From NCBI GenBank assembly GCA_023460715.1, contig JAEWPH010000067.1, positions 1 through 16,295 on the forward strand: 16,295 bases of DNA. The letters run 5' to 3'. The notes under the pieces were generated by a model that did not search any database, was not told the DNA's origin, and worked only from the letters and a program-made list of their open reading frames with translations. Below, piece after piece: positions 1-6,675 of the stretch (position 1 is its first letter; every line of letters begins with the position of its first letter). A program made the position numbers and the translations under genes. Source of the stretch: Pseudomonadota bacterium (lineage in GTDB: Bacteria; Pseudomonadota; Gammaproteobacteria; Burkholderiales; Burkholderiaceae_C).

Positions 1-24
1 GTGCGGACGGTGCGGACGGTGCGG
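1..24. repeat. 9-base tandem repeat at the window edge
   Basis: The unit GTGCGGACG is present about 2.7 times. On the minus strand it encodes the Ala-Pro-Ser linker just after the lipidated cysteine of the truncated lipoprotein. It may continue beyond the window edge. Confidence 0.7.
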
Positions 25-97
25 CGGAGCAGGCCGCCAGCAGGGCCGCTGCGGCCAGGCAGCCCAGGCGGGCGGGCAGGGGGCGGGAATGCGTCAT
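1..97 (-). CDS. Lipoprotein, N-terminal fragment, downstream of the heme receptor
   Basis: The first 32 codons of a minus-strand gene are present and the rest lies outside the window. The ATG at 97-95 has a good Shine-Dalgarno, AAGGAA (minus strand of 105-110), seven bases upstream; an in-frame ATG at 118-116 is a weaker alternative. The peptide starts MTHSRPLPAR, followed by a hydrophobic stretch and a lipobox, LLAAC, so it is predicted to be cleaved by signal peptidase II and lipidated on Cys. After the Cys comes a low-complexity Ala-Pro-Ser linker encoded by a 9-base tandem repeat (1-24). The gene begins 60 bases after the receptor stop and is probably co-transcribed with it. In related bacteria this position is often held by a ChaN-type heme-binding lipoprotein, but too little is visible to identify the family. 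Confidence 0.75.
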   Translation of the reverse strand, partial: MTHSRPLPARLGCLAAAALLAACSAAPSAPSA

Positions 98-157
98 GGA
101 AGGGTTCCTTGGGGTCATGGGGGTGGACGGGGAATCAACGGAGAGTTGCCAGCCTGT

Positions 158-2458
158 TCAGAACGCGACCGACATCGACACCGCGACGGTGCGGCCGGCA
201 GAGGTCAGCAGTTCGATGTCGCGCTGGTCGCGTGCCAGCGCCGGCTGGAGGTTGCGGGCGCTGGCGTAGTCCCAGTAGCGCTTGTCGCCCAGGTTGTAGA
301 TGCCGGCCTGCAGCCGCACGCTGGGGTTGAGCTGCCAGTAGCCGCTCAGGTCGAAGGTGGCGTAGCCGGGCACGCGGAGCAGTTCGGTGCTGGCGTCGCC
401 CAGGGATGCGCCCGGGTTGTTGGTGAAGCTGTCGCGGTTGGTGGCCTCGGCCCGCTTGCCGGCCACGAAGGTGCCGGTGAGGTTCAGGCCCCAGCGGCGC
501 ATGGGCGCGTCGTAGCCCACGCCGATGATGGCCTTGCGCGGCAGCACGGAGTCGAGGTCCACCTTGCGGTCGCCGGCGTAGTTCGACCGCGACGTGCCGC
601 GGCTCAGGCCCAGCGCCCAGGTCGTGTACAGGCCCTGGGCGGCGGGGCTCCACTGCCCGTGCTCCAGCCGGGCGCTGAGTTCGAAGCCGTAGATCGTGGC
701 CTCGTCGCGGTTCTCTGCCTGGTAGATGGTGCCGATGTGTGCCGGCACGTTGGTGAACAGGCCCGGCGCGCTGGCGCGCGTGTAGCGCGTGTAGGCGATG
801 AAGTCGCTGTAGCGCGTGTAGAACAGCGCGCTGTGGAGCTGCACACCGGCGGTGGGGTGGCCGGTCAGGCCCAGCTCGAAGGCGTCGCTGGTCTCTTCCT
901 TCAGGTCGCGGTTGCCCACCAGCGCGTACTGGTTGCCGGTGGCGTAGTTGCTGGCCATGTTCCACGAGCCGAAGATCTCGCCAGGCGACGGGGCCCGCCC
1001 GCCGCGCTTGTACTGCGCGTAGCTGCGCAGGCGCGGCGCCAGGTCGTAGGTGACGGCCAGGCTGGGGCTGACGATGGTGGTCGCCGGCGGGCTGCCGTAG
1101 AGCCGCTGCACATCCTGCTCGGTGAGCACGCCGCCGACGAAGTTGGACAGGTCGCGCGTCTGGATCTTCACGCGGTCCACGCGCAGGGCGGGAATCACGG
1201 CCAGGCGCTGGCCCCCGGCGTCGAAGATGATCTCGTCCTGCACGAAGGCCCCCAGGCGGTCGGTCGTGGTGTCGGGCTGGGGCTTCATGAAGCCCTCCAC
1301 CTCCCACGGGCGGTCCACGTCCTGCGTGGAGGCGTTGGCGCCGAAGCTCAGCAGATGGCGGCCGATGCGCTTGTCCGCGGTGGTGGACAGACCCCAGGTG
1401 CGCGTCCGGTTCTCGGAGCGGTTGCGCACCGCGGCGCCGGTGGCCAGCGTGGTGGTGTCGGTCAGGTCCCGGGTGGCCGTGTCCTGGTAGAACAGGCGCG
1501 TGTCCGCATGGTCCACCCAGGCGTTGCGCGGCGTCCACTGGTGCGTGAGCTGCAGGGTGTTGCGCTCGGTGTCGCTGGCCTGGCGGGAAGCTTCGGTGAG
1601 GGCCGTGCCGGCATTGTTCCAGCCGTGGAAGAAGGTGTCGTTCTGGCGCCGGTACAGATCGGCCGACAGTTCCAGCCGGTTGCTGCCGTCCACGCGCAGG
1701 CCGCCCTTGAGCAGCAGCGCGTTCGAATGCCAGTCGTTGGGATAGCTGTCCACGGTGGGGCTGTGGTTGCGGCTGGCGTGGCCGTCGCGGCGCGAGTAGG
1801 CGATGAGGCCGTCGGCGTCGCCGCTGCGCAGCGCGCCGGTGAAGCTTTCGTTCCACGACCGGTCGGCCGAGTCGTAGCCGATCTTGGCCCCCAGGTACGA
1901 GGGCTTGTCGTCCCGCAGGTAGTCGCTGGCGGCTTTGGTGCGGAAGCTCACCGCGCCCCCGATGCCGCCTGCCGTGCGCCGTGCCGGGGTGGTGCCGGAC
2001 TGGATCTGGGCCGACGAGAACATCTCGGGGGCGATGAAGTCGCGCCCCGCGCCGAAGGTGTTGACCCCCACGCGGCTCACGTAGGGGCGGGTGGTGGCAT
2101 CGGGCATCTCCACGCCGTCCACGTCCAGGCCCACGCGGTTGCCCTCGATGCCGCGGATGTTGTAGCCCGTGGTGCCCGAGCGGTCGAAGCTGCTGCGGTT
2201 GCGGCTGGTACCAGCCACCGTGCCGGGCGCAGCCACCAGCGGCTGATGGCGCACGACGTCCTTCATGCTATTGGCCCGCTCCAGCGCATCGCCGCTGACC
2301 GTGGTGAGGGTGCCGGGCTGGCGCTCTGTCTCTTCCACCACGTCCACCTGCGGCAGCTGCGCGACCTGCACCGGGAGTGCGGCCTGGGGCGCGGGCGCCT
2401 GGGCCCACGCCGGAGCGGCCAGCACGGCGAGGCAGGCGGCCCAGGCCGCGGGGCGCAT
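158..2458 (-). CDS. TonB-dependent heme/hemoglobin-type outer-membrane receptor
   Basis: From this start the protein has 766 residues: a signal peptide (1-19, cleavage near AWA|QA), a TonB-box-like stretch near VDVVEE (38-43), a plug domain (about 45-175, with YNIRGIEGNRV and GGIGGAVSF), and a 22-strand-type barrel ending in the outer-membrane sorting residue Phe (SVAF). GRAPSPGEIF (487-496), the VGNRDLKEE segment (514-522) and YNLGDKRYWDYASARN (721-736) are typical of the heme/hemoglobin/transferrin receptor group, which imports heme or iron across the outer membrane using TonB energy. The ORF extends to an ATG at 2527. Neither start has a Shine-Dalgarno; I chose 2458 because it places the signal peptide at the N-terminus. 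A Fur box upstream implies iron repression. The ligand (free heme, hemoglobin or another iron source) cannot be read from sequence. Confidence 0.9.
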   Translation of the reverse strand: MRPAAWAACLAVLAAPAWAQAPAPQAALPVQVAQLPQVDVVEETERQPGTLTTVSGDALERANSMKDVVRHQPLVAAPGTVAGTSRNRSSFDRSGTTGYNIRGIEGNRVGLDVDGVEMPDATTRPYVSRVGVNTFGAGRDFIAPEMFSSAQIQSGTTPARRTAGGIGGAVSFRTKAASDYLRDDKPSYLGAKIGYDSADRSWNESFTGALRSGDADGLIAYSRRDGHASRNHSPTVDSYPNDWHSNALLLKGGLRVDGSNRLELSADLYRRQNDTFFHGWNNAGTALTEASRQASDTERNTLQLTHQWTPRNAWVDHADTRLFYQDTATRDLTDTTTLATGAAVRNRSENRTRTWGLSTTADKRIGRHLLSFGANASTQDVDRPWEVEGFMKPQPDTTTDRLGAFVQDEIIFDAGGQRLAVIPALRVDRVKIQTRDLSNFVGGVLTEQDVQRLYGSPPATTIVSPSLAVTYDLAPRLRSYAQYKRGGRAPSPGEIFGSWNMASNYATGNQYALVGNRDLKEETSDAFELGLTGHPTAGVQLHSALFYTRYSDFIAYTRYTRASAPGLFTNVPAHIGTIYQAENRDEATIYGFELSARLEHGQWSPAAQGLYTTWALGLSRGTSRSNYAGDRKVDLDSVLPRKAIIGVGYDAPMRRWGLNLTGTFVAGKRAEATNRDSFTNNPGASLGDASTELLRVPGYATFDLSGYWQLNPSVRLQAGIYNLGDKRYWDYASARNLQPALARDQRDIELLTSAGRTVAVSMSVAF

Positions 2459-2641
2459 GGCGTGGGAACGGGGGAAGAGGACGGAGGCCGGAAGGGCGGC
2501 GGGCCGCGGGTGCAGACGGTGAACCATGGAAGTGTCGGAAGGGGTTGTCTGCTGGATACCCCGTGCGTGGCGATCACGCGTGGCCCCGGGCGGCGCCGCC
2601 GTGCCGGGTGGTTCTCTGGCTCACCGGCCGATTGTGTCACA

Positions 2642-2660
2642 AATGAGAATGTATCTCATT
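2642..2660. promoter_or_regulatory. Fur box
   Basis: AATGAGAATGTATCTCATT is a perfect 7-base inverted repeat (AATGAGA/TCTCATT) around five bases, and it closely matches the 19-bp Fur operator pattern of beta- and gammaproteobacteria. It stands out as AT-rich in very GC-rich DNA and overlaps the presumed -10 of the heme receptor. Iron-loaded Fur would block receptor transcription. Whether it also affects pyk, whose start is 169 bases away on the other side, is open. Confidence 0.88.
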
Positions 2661-2680
2661 AAGATTTTGAGGCGGGTCAA
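2651..2680 (-). promoter_or_regulatory. Probable sigma-70 promoter of the heme receptor
   Basis: On the minus strand TTGACC (2680-2675) acts as a good -35 box. It is followed after 18 bases by AGATAC (2656-2651), a weak -10 lying inside the Fur box. The arrangement fits Fur repression by occlusion. The -10 assignment is uncertain; TACATT, three bases further on, is an alternative. Confidence 0.45.
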
Positions 2681-2828
2681 GACGGCAGCCGGGCGGATGT
2701 GCAGCCGCGGCGGCCCGCCTGCGCGGCAGCCGAACACCGCGCTGGCCCGGGGTCTCCACCAAGACGGTGTAACCGCTTTTCATGCAGAATTGAAACCCGA
2801 TTACAGCCAGATGAGAGACCACACCGCC

Positions 2829-4265
2829 ATGCAAATTCGCCGCGCCACCAAGATCGTCGCCACCCTGGGCCCCGCCTCCAGCGACCCGCAGCTGCTTGAG
2901 CAGATGATCCGCGCCGGGGTGAACGTGGTGCGGCTGAACTTCAGCCATGGCAAGGCGCAGGACCATATCGACCGTGCCACCGCCGTGCGCGAGGCCGCGC
3001 AGCGCGCGGGCCGCGAGGTGGCCATCATGGCCGACCTGCAGGGGCCGAAGATCCGCGTCGGCAAATTCGCCGACGGCAAGGTGATGCTGGTGTCCGGCTC
3101 GCCCTTCATCCTCGACGCGTCGCGCACCGAGCTGGGCGACATCAACGGCGTGGGCCTGGACTACAAGGAACTGCCGCGCGATGTGAAGGCCGGCGATGTG
3201 CTGCTGCTGAACGACGGGCTGATCGTGCTCACGGTGGACGCGGTGCGCGGCGAGGCCGTGCACACCACCGTCAAGATCGGCGGCGAGCTGTCCAACAACA
3301 AGGGCATCAACAAGCAGGGCGGCGGGCTGACGGCCCCGGCGCTGACGGCCAAGGACATGGAGGACATCAAGACCGCGATGAGCTTCCAGGCCGACTATGT
3401 GGCCGTGAGCTTCCCCAAGAACGCCACCGACATGGAAATGGCGCGCCAGCTGTGCAACGTGGCTGCGGCCGAATTCCGCCACAAGCCCGGCCTGATCGCC
3501 AAGATCGAGCGGGCCGAGGCCGTGCCGCTGCTGGAGGAGATCCTGCGCGTCTCCGACGGCATCATGGTCGCGCGCGGCGACCTGGCCGTGGAAGTGGGCA
3601 ATGCCGCCGTGCCGGCGCTGCAGAAGAAGATGATCCGCATGGCGCGCGACATGGACAAGGTGGTCATCACCGCCACGCAGATGATGGAGTCGATGATCAC
3701 CAACCCGGTGCCCACGCGCGCCGAGGTGAGCGACGTGGCCAATGCCGTGCTGGACGGCACCGACGCCGTGATGCTGAGCGCCGAGACGGCGGCCGGCCGC
3801 TATCCCCTGGAGACGGTGGAAGAGATGGCCAAGATCTGCGCTGCCGCCGAGGCCGCGGAAGACCCCGAGCGCGATTCCGATTTCATCGGCCAGACGCTGG
3901 GCCGCATCGACCAGTCCATCGCGATGGGTGCGCTGTTCACGGCCCACCACCTGGGCGCCAAGGCCCTGGTGGCCCTGACCGACAGCGGATCCACGGCCCT
4001 GTGGATGAGCCGCCACCGCATCCACATTCCCATCTATGCCCTGACGCCCAAGGTGGCCACCCAGCGCAAGATGGCCATGTACCGCAACGTGCGCCCGCTG
4101 CTGATGGACACCAGCGTGGACCGCGACACGGCGCTGGAGCAGGCCGAGGGCCACCTCAAGACCCGCAACATCGTGCAGCAGGGCGACCTGTACGTGATCA
4201 CCTGCGGCGAGCCGATGGGCGCGCCGGGCGGCACGAACATGCTCAAGATCTGCCGGGCGAACTGA
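2829..4265 (+). CDS. pyk: Pyruvate kinase
   Basis: This 478-residue protein converts phosphoenolpyruvate and ADP to pyruvate and ATP, the last step of glycolysis, in the cytosol. Visible signatures are the N-terminal TKIVATLGPASSD, VVRLNFSHG (33-41, substrate and metal ligands R35, N37 and S39), MADLQGPKIRVG (67-78), the active-site loop LIAKIERAE (222-230, catalytic K225), VARGDLAVEVG (247-257), and TATQMMESM followed by PTRAEVSDVANAVLDGTDAVMLSAETA (about 281-321). The C-terminal allosteric domain is complete, and length is normal for the family. The frame is open far upstream; I start at 2829 because the protein begins at the conserved MQIRRATKIV with a weak GAGAGA 5' of it. An ATG at 2811 is the alternative. 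It is transcribed divergently from the Fur-controlled receptor and convergently with the DUF481 gene. Confidence 0.97.
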   Translation: MQIRRATKIVATLGPASSDPQLLEQMIRAGVNVVRLNFSHGKAQDHIDRATAVREAAQRAGREVAIMADLQGPKIRVGKFADGKVMLVSGSPFILDASRTELGDINGVGLDYKELPRDVKAGDVLLLNDGLIVLTVDAVRGEAVHTTVKIGGELSNNKGINKQGGGLTAPALTAKDMEDIKTAMSFQADYVAVSFPKNATDMEMARQLCNVAAAEFRHKPGLIAKIERAEAVPLLEEILRVSDGIMVARGDLAVEVGNAAVPALQKKMIRMARDMDKVVITATQMMESMITNPVPTRAEVSDVANAVLDGTDAVMLSAETAAGRYPLETVEEMAKICAAAEAAEDPERDSDFIGQTLGRIDQSIAMGALFTAHHLGAKALVALTDSGSTALWMSRHRIHIPIYALTPKVATQRKMAMYRNVRPLLMDTSVDRDTALEQAEGHLKTRNIVQQGDLYVITCGEPMGAPGGTNMLKICRAN

Positions 4266-4282
4266 GCGCCCACTGAGCGCCC
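4261..4282. repeat. 11-bp perfect tandem duplication over the pyk stop codon
   Basis: ACTGAGCGCCC occurs twice in direct succession (4261-4271 and 4272-4282). The first copy contains the pyk stop codon (4263-4265). It looks like a slipped-strand duplication. It leaves the pyk protein unaffected, because the first copy already carries the stop. Confidence 0.85.
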
Positions 4283-4283
4283 C

Positions 4284-4317
4284 GGCGGCAGGCCGATGCA
4301 GCCCGCCCGCCTGCGCC
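4284..4317. terminator. Possible bidirectional hairpin between convergent pyk and DUF481 genes
   Basis: GGCGGCAGGC (4284-4293) pairs with GCCTGCGCC (4309-4317) with one bulged G and a 15-base loop. It sits exactly between the two stop codons, where a shared terminator is expected. There is no T run on either strand, so it is not a canonical intrinsic terminator. Confidence 0.25.
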
Positions 4318-4318
4318 G

Positions 4319-5107
4319 TCAGTCGAAGCGGAACGACACGCCCGTCACCAGGGCGGCGTCCGTGCGCTTGAGGCCCGTGCCGGGGTCGTTGTTGTAGCGG
4401 TAGTTCACGCCGGTTGTCAGGTTCATGGTGGGCGTCATCGCCACGCTCAGCCCCACGTCGAACTGCGCTCTGTACGACGACGAATCCCGCAGGTTGGGGT
4501 AGAACGTGAACTTCTGGCGCAGGCTCGTGTTGGAGGTGAGCCGGTGGTTGGATTCTTCGGCCAGCACGCCCTCGAGCCGCCCGTAGGTGGAGCGCACGGC
4601 GTCCGCCACTTCGGAAGGCTCCACGTAGCGGTCATCGCTGTAGCCCACGCCCACGGACAGGTCCAGGCTGTGGTCCTCCTCGCGGATCACATGCCGGCCC
4701 ACGCCGGTCGCCACCGAGAACCGGCTGGCGATGTTGGATGGGCGGTCCCGCAGGTAGTCCGCGCTGCCGAAGCCGAAGTTCAGGGGCGAGAAGTCCCGGT
4801 TGTACTGTCCACCGGCGTTCATGCGCTGCGTGGTCTTGGCGCCATCGGAGTTGGCGTAGGCGACCTTGCCGGTCAGGCTCAGCTTGTCGTAGTCGGTGAG
4901 GCGTACGGCATCTCCCTGGGCATTCAGGTTGGCCGTGTCGCTGTTGCCCGTGGTGGCGTTGGCGCTGGCCGTGAAGAGATAGCGCCATTGGCCGTCCGGT
5001 TTCAGCGTGATCTGGCTGTGGGCCAGGCCAGGGAGGCCCAGGGCAGCGGCAAGGCCGAGCGATGCGATGAGTGGCGGGGTGCGGTGCAGCGCGGAATTCC
5101 GGGGCAC
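4319..5107 (-). CDS. DUF481 family (YdiY-like) outer-membrane protein
   Basis: I assign a 262-residue protein starting at GTG (5107-5105), because AAAGGA lies five bases upstream and the product then begins with a signal peptide (basic MPRNSALHR, hydrophobic core, cleavage near AHS|QI). The mature part alternates aromatic, polar and small residues as in a beta-barrel: GQWRYLFTASANATTGNSDT, then repeated strands, ending in GVSFRFD. This is the pattern of DUF481, a family of salt- or acid-induced outer-membrane proteins such as E. coli YdiY, whose function is largely unknown. An ATG at 5236 in the same frame would give a 305-residue product without an N-terminal signal peptide and is unlikely. 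The gene stands alone, divergent from fba and convergent with pyk. Confidence 0.82.
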   Translation of the reverse strand: MPRNSALHRTPPLIASLGLAAALGLPGLAHSQITLKPDGQWRYLFTASANATTGNSDTANLNAQGDAVRLTDYDKLSLTGKVAYANSDGAKTTQRMNAGGQYNRDFSPLNFGFGSADYLRDRPSNIASRFSVATGVGRHVIREEDHSLDLSVGVGYSDDRYVEPSEVADAVRSTYGRLEGVLAEESNHRLTSNTSLRQKFTFYPNLRDSSSYRAQFDVGLSVAMTPTMNLTTGVNYRYNNDPGTGLKRTDAALVTGVSFRFD

Positions 5108-5112
5108 AAGGG

Positions 5113-5118
5113 TCCTTT
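5113..5118 (-). promoter_or_regulatory. Shine-Dalgarno that decides the GTG start of the DUF481 gene
   Basis: AAAGGA on the minus strand lies five bases before GTG at 5107-5105. No ATG with a ribosome site exists near the signal peptide, so this site is the main argument for the non-ATG start. Confidence 0.65.
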
Positions 5119-5217
5119 CGATGGTCAAGCCTGAGCAAGATGGTGCCTGCACCCGCAGCAGAGTTCCGTGCAGCAAGCCCGTGGGTTGTAACGAGCCATT
5201 TCCCCATCGTGGTGTGG

Positions 5218-5234
5218 GCCCTGTCCTACAGGGC
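5218..5234. repeat. 17-base perfect palindrome, operator-like
   Basis: GCCCTGTCCTACAGGGC is a 7-base perfect inverted repeat with a 3-base centre. It lies 111 bases upstream of the DUF481 start and 205 bases upstream of the fba start, a position suited to a dimeric regulator between divergent genes. No T run follows on either side, so it is not a terminator. The cognate protein is unknown. Confidence 0.5.
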
Positions 5235-5346
5235 AAGGCTCCACGGGCGCAGCTTCGGGGCGCCCCACCGGCGGCATACTGCCTGCTTCACCGACTGGCG
5301 CGGGGCAACCTTTGGCCCGCGCTGCGATCGGCGCGGGATGTCCGGA

Positions 5347-5352
5347 TAAAAT
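5347..5352 (+). promoter_or_regulatory. -10 box of the fba promoter
   Basis: TAAAAT (five of six to TATAAT) stands out in GC-rich surroundings within GGATAAAATCC. No recognisable -35 exists at 16-18 bases, which suggests activator dependence or a weak promoter. The predicted transcript start falls near 5359, about 80 bases before the fba ATG. Confidence 0.5.
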
Positions 5353-5358
5353 CCGCGA

Positions 5359-5376
5359 GTTACCAAGCGGTTACCA
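5359..5376. repeat. GTTACCA direct repeats at the predicted fba transcript start
   Basis: GTTACCA at 5359-5365 is repeated at 5370-5376, an 11-base period or about one helical turn. The pair begins at the expected +1 of the fba promoter, where a bound protein could repress or modulate initiation. Confidence 0.5.
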
Positions 5377-5439
5377 CCGCGCCGCTTGCCGCATTTGCCG
5401 GGCCCCCGGGCCTTCACCCACCTGAAACGGATCCATCCC

Positions 5440-6504
5440 ATGCCTCTCGTCTCGATGCGCGAAATGCTCGACCATGCCGCTGAAAACCGCTATGGCATTC
5501 CTGCCTTCAACGTCAACAACCTGGAGCAGGTGCAGGCGGTGATGGCGGCGGCCGACGAGGTCGGCGCACCCGTGATCCTGCAGGCCAGCGCCGGCGCCCG
5601 CAAGTACGCTGGCGAGCCCTTCATCAAGCACCTCATCCTGGCCGCGGCCGAGATGTACCCCCACATTCCCCTGGTGATGCACCAGGACCACGGCACCAGC
5701 CCCGAGGTGTGCCAGGGCGCGCTGAGCCTGGGCTTCGGCTCGGTGATGATGGACGGCTCCCTCATGTCCGACGGCAAGACCCCTTCCTCGTTCGATTACA
5801 ACGTCGACGTCACGCAGAAGGTCGTGGCCATGGCCCACAAGGTCGGCGCCACGGTGGAAGGCGAACTGGGCTGCCTGGGCAACCTGGAGACCGGTGACGC
5901 CGGTGAGGAAGACGGCATCGGCGCCGTCGGCAAGCTGGACCACAGCCAGATGCTGACCGACCCCGAAGAGGCTGCGCAGTTCGTGCAGGCCACGCAACTC
6001 GACGCGCTGGCCATCGCCATCGGCACCAGCCACGGCGCCTACAAGTTCAGCCGCCCGCCCACGGGTGACATCCTGGCCATCAGCCGCGTCAAGGAAATCC
6101 ACGCCCGCATCCCCAATACCCACCTGGTGATGCACGGTTCGTCGTCCGTGCCGCAGGACCTGCTGGCCGTTATCAACCAGTACGGCGGCAAGATGAAGGA
6201 GACCTACGGCGTGCCCGTGAAGGAAATCCAGGAAGCCATCAAGTACGGCGTGCGCAAGATCAACATCGACACCGACATCCGCCTGGCGATGACCGGCGCG
6301 GTGCGCAAGTTCCTGGCCGAGAACCCCGACAAGTTCGACGCGCGCGAATGGCTCAAGCCTGCCCGCGAAGCCGCCAAGCAGATCTGCAAGCAGCGCTACG
6401 TCGAGTTCGGCTGCGAAGGCCAGGGCGCCAAGATCAAGGGCCGCGGCCTGCAGGAAATGGCCGGCCTGTACGCCTCGGGCGCGCTGGCCCAGGTGGTGAA
6501 CTGA
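5440..6504 (+). CDS. fba: Class II fructose-bisphosphate aldolase (Calvin-cycle subtype)
   Basis: A zinc-dependent aldolase that reversibly splits fructose 1,6-bisphosphate into dihydroxyacetone phosphate and glyceraldehyde 3-phosphate, used in glycolysis and gluconeogenesis. The 354-residue length and the opening [20 protein letters not shown] with AFNVNNLEQ fit the subtype first named from Calvin-cycle operons, which many heterotrophic betaproteobacteria use as their only aldolase. Visible active-site features are LVMHQDHG (78-85: catalytic D83, zinc ligand H84), VEGELG (139-144), GTSHGAYKF (195-203, H198), [11 protein letters not shown] (228-238, zinc ligand H232) and INIDTDIR (274-281). 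The start is set by the conserved N-terminus; the ribosome site is weak (GAAACGGA). It is likely monocistronic, because a strong terminator follows. No RuBisCO or other Calvin gene is in the window. Confidence 0.97.
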   Translation: MPLVSMREMLDHAAENRYGIPAFNVNNLEQVQAVMAAADEVGAPVILQASAGARKYAGEPFIKHLILAAAEMYPHIPLVMHQDHGTSPEVCQGALSLGFGSVMMDGSLMSDGKTPSSFDYNVDVTQKVVAMAHKVGATVEGELGCLGNLETGDAGEEDGIGAVGKLDHSQMLTDPEEAAQFVQATQLDALAIAIGTSHGAYKFSRPPTGDILAISRVKEIHARIPNTHLVMHGSSSVPQDLLAVINQYGGKMKETYGVPVKEIQEAIKYGVRKINIDTDIRLAMTGAVRKFLAENPDKFDAREWLKPAREAAKQICKQRYVEFGCEGQGAKIKGRGLQEMAGLYASGALAQVVN

Positions 6505-6549
6505 CACCGCACTGATCTGTGGGCCGCTCGGCCCGCAGGCTCACGAACC

Positions 6550-6585
6550 AAGGCCCGGTGGTATGCAGATGCCGCCGGGCCTTTT
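6550..6585 (+). terminator. Intrinsic terminator of fba
   Basis: AAGGCCCGGTGG (6550-6561) pairs with CCGCCGGGCCTT (6572-6583) through 12 base pairs including one G-U, around a 10-base loop. A short T run (6582-6585) completes it. It lies 46 bases after the fba stop and separates fba from pntAA. Confidence 0.8.
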
Positions 6586-6632
6586 GCATGGATCTTCGCC
6601 TCCGCCGGGGCATGGAGTAAGCTCCCTCGCCA

Positions 6633-6655
6633 AACGCCGGCTCCCGTCCGGCGTT
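6633..6655. repeat. Hairpin in the pntAA leader
   Basis: AACGCCGG (6633-6640) and CCGGCGTT (6648-6655) form a perfect 8-bp stem with a 7-base loop, ending eight bases before the purine-rich pntAA ribosome site. It lacks a T run. It could stabilise the mRNA or affect translation initiation. Confidence 0.5.
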
Positions 6656-6675
6656 CCAGCCCTGGGGGAGACATC

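Larger units (their letters stand above)
2459..2828. other. Divergent intergenic region between heme receptor and pyk
   Basis: About 370 bases without a convincing gene. It holds the possible N-terminal extension of the receptor (to 2527), the Fur box (2642-2660), the receptor promoter overlapping it, and a GTAACCGCTT motif (2769-2778) shared with the fba upstream region. A weak promoter-like pair for pyk may lie at TTTTCA (2777-2782) and GATTAC (2799-2804), but I do not rely on it. I looked for the small hemin-uptake gene hemP often found beside such receptors and saw no matching ORF. Confidence 0.6.
5108..5439. other. Divergent intergenic region between DUF481 gene and fba
   Basis: About 330 bases without a convincing gene. 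It contains the ribosome site of the DUF481 gene, a 17-base palindrome (5218-5234), a strong -10 box for fba (5347-5352) and a pair of GTTACCA direct repeats (5359-5376). I could not place a confident promoter for the DUF481 gene. Short ORFs crossing the region lack ribosome sites and recognisable protein character. Confidence 0.6.

Noticed and set aside
2459..2641. A hemP-like small gene beside the heme receptor
   Set aside because: Looked for on both strands; no ORF with the expected small basic protein pattern.
89..2662. 857-codon plus-strand open frame antisense to the heme receptor
   Set aside because: It is the mirror of a high-GC gene: the product is Val/Ala/Gly/His-rich without domains, while the minus strand encodes a clear TonB receptor.
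2637..4154. 505-codon minus-strand frame antisense to pyk
   Set aside because: Composition is His/Gly/Ala/Leu-rich shadow coding; the plus strand is an intact pyruvate kinase.
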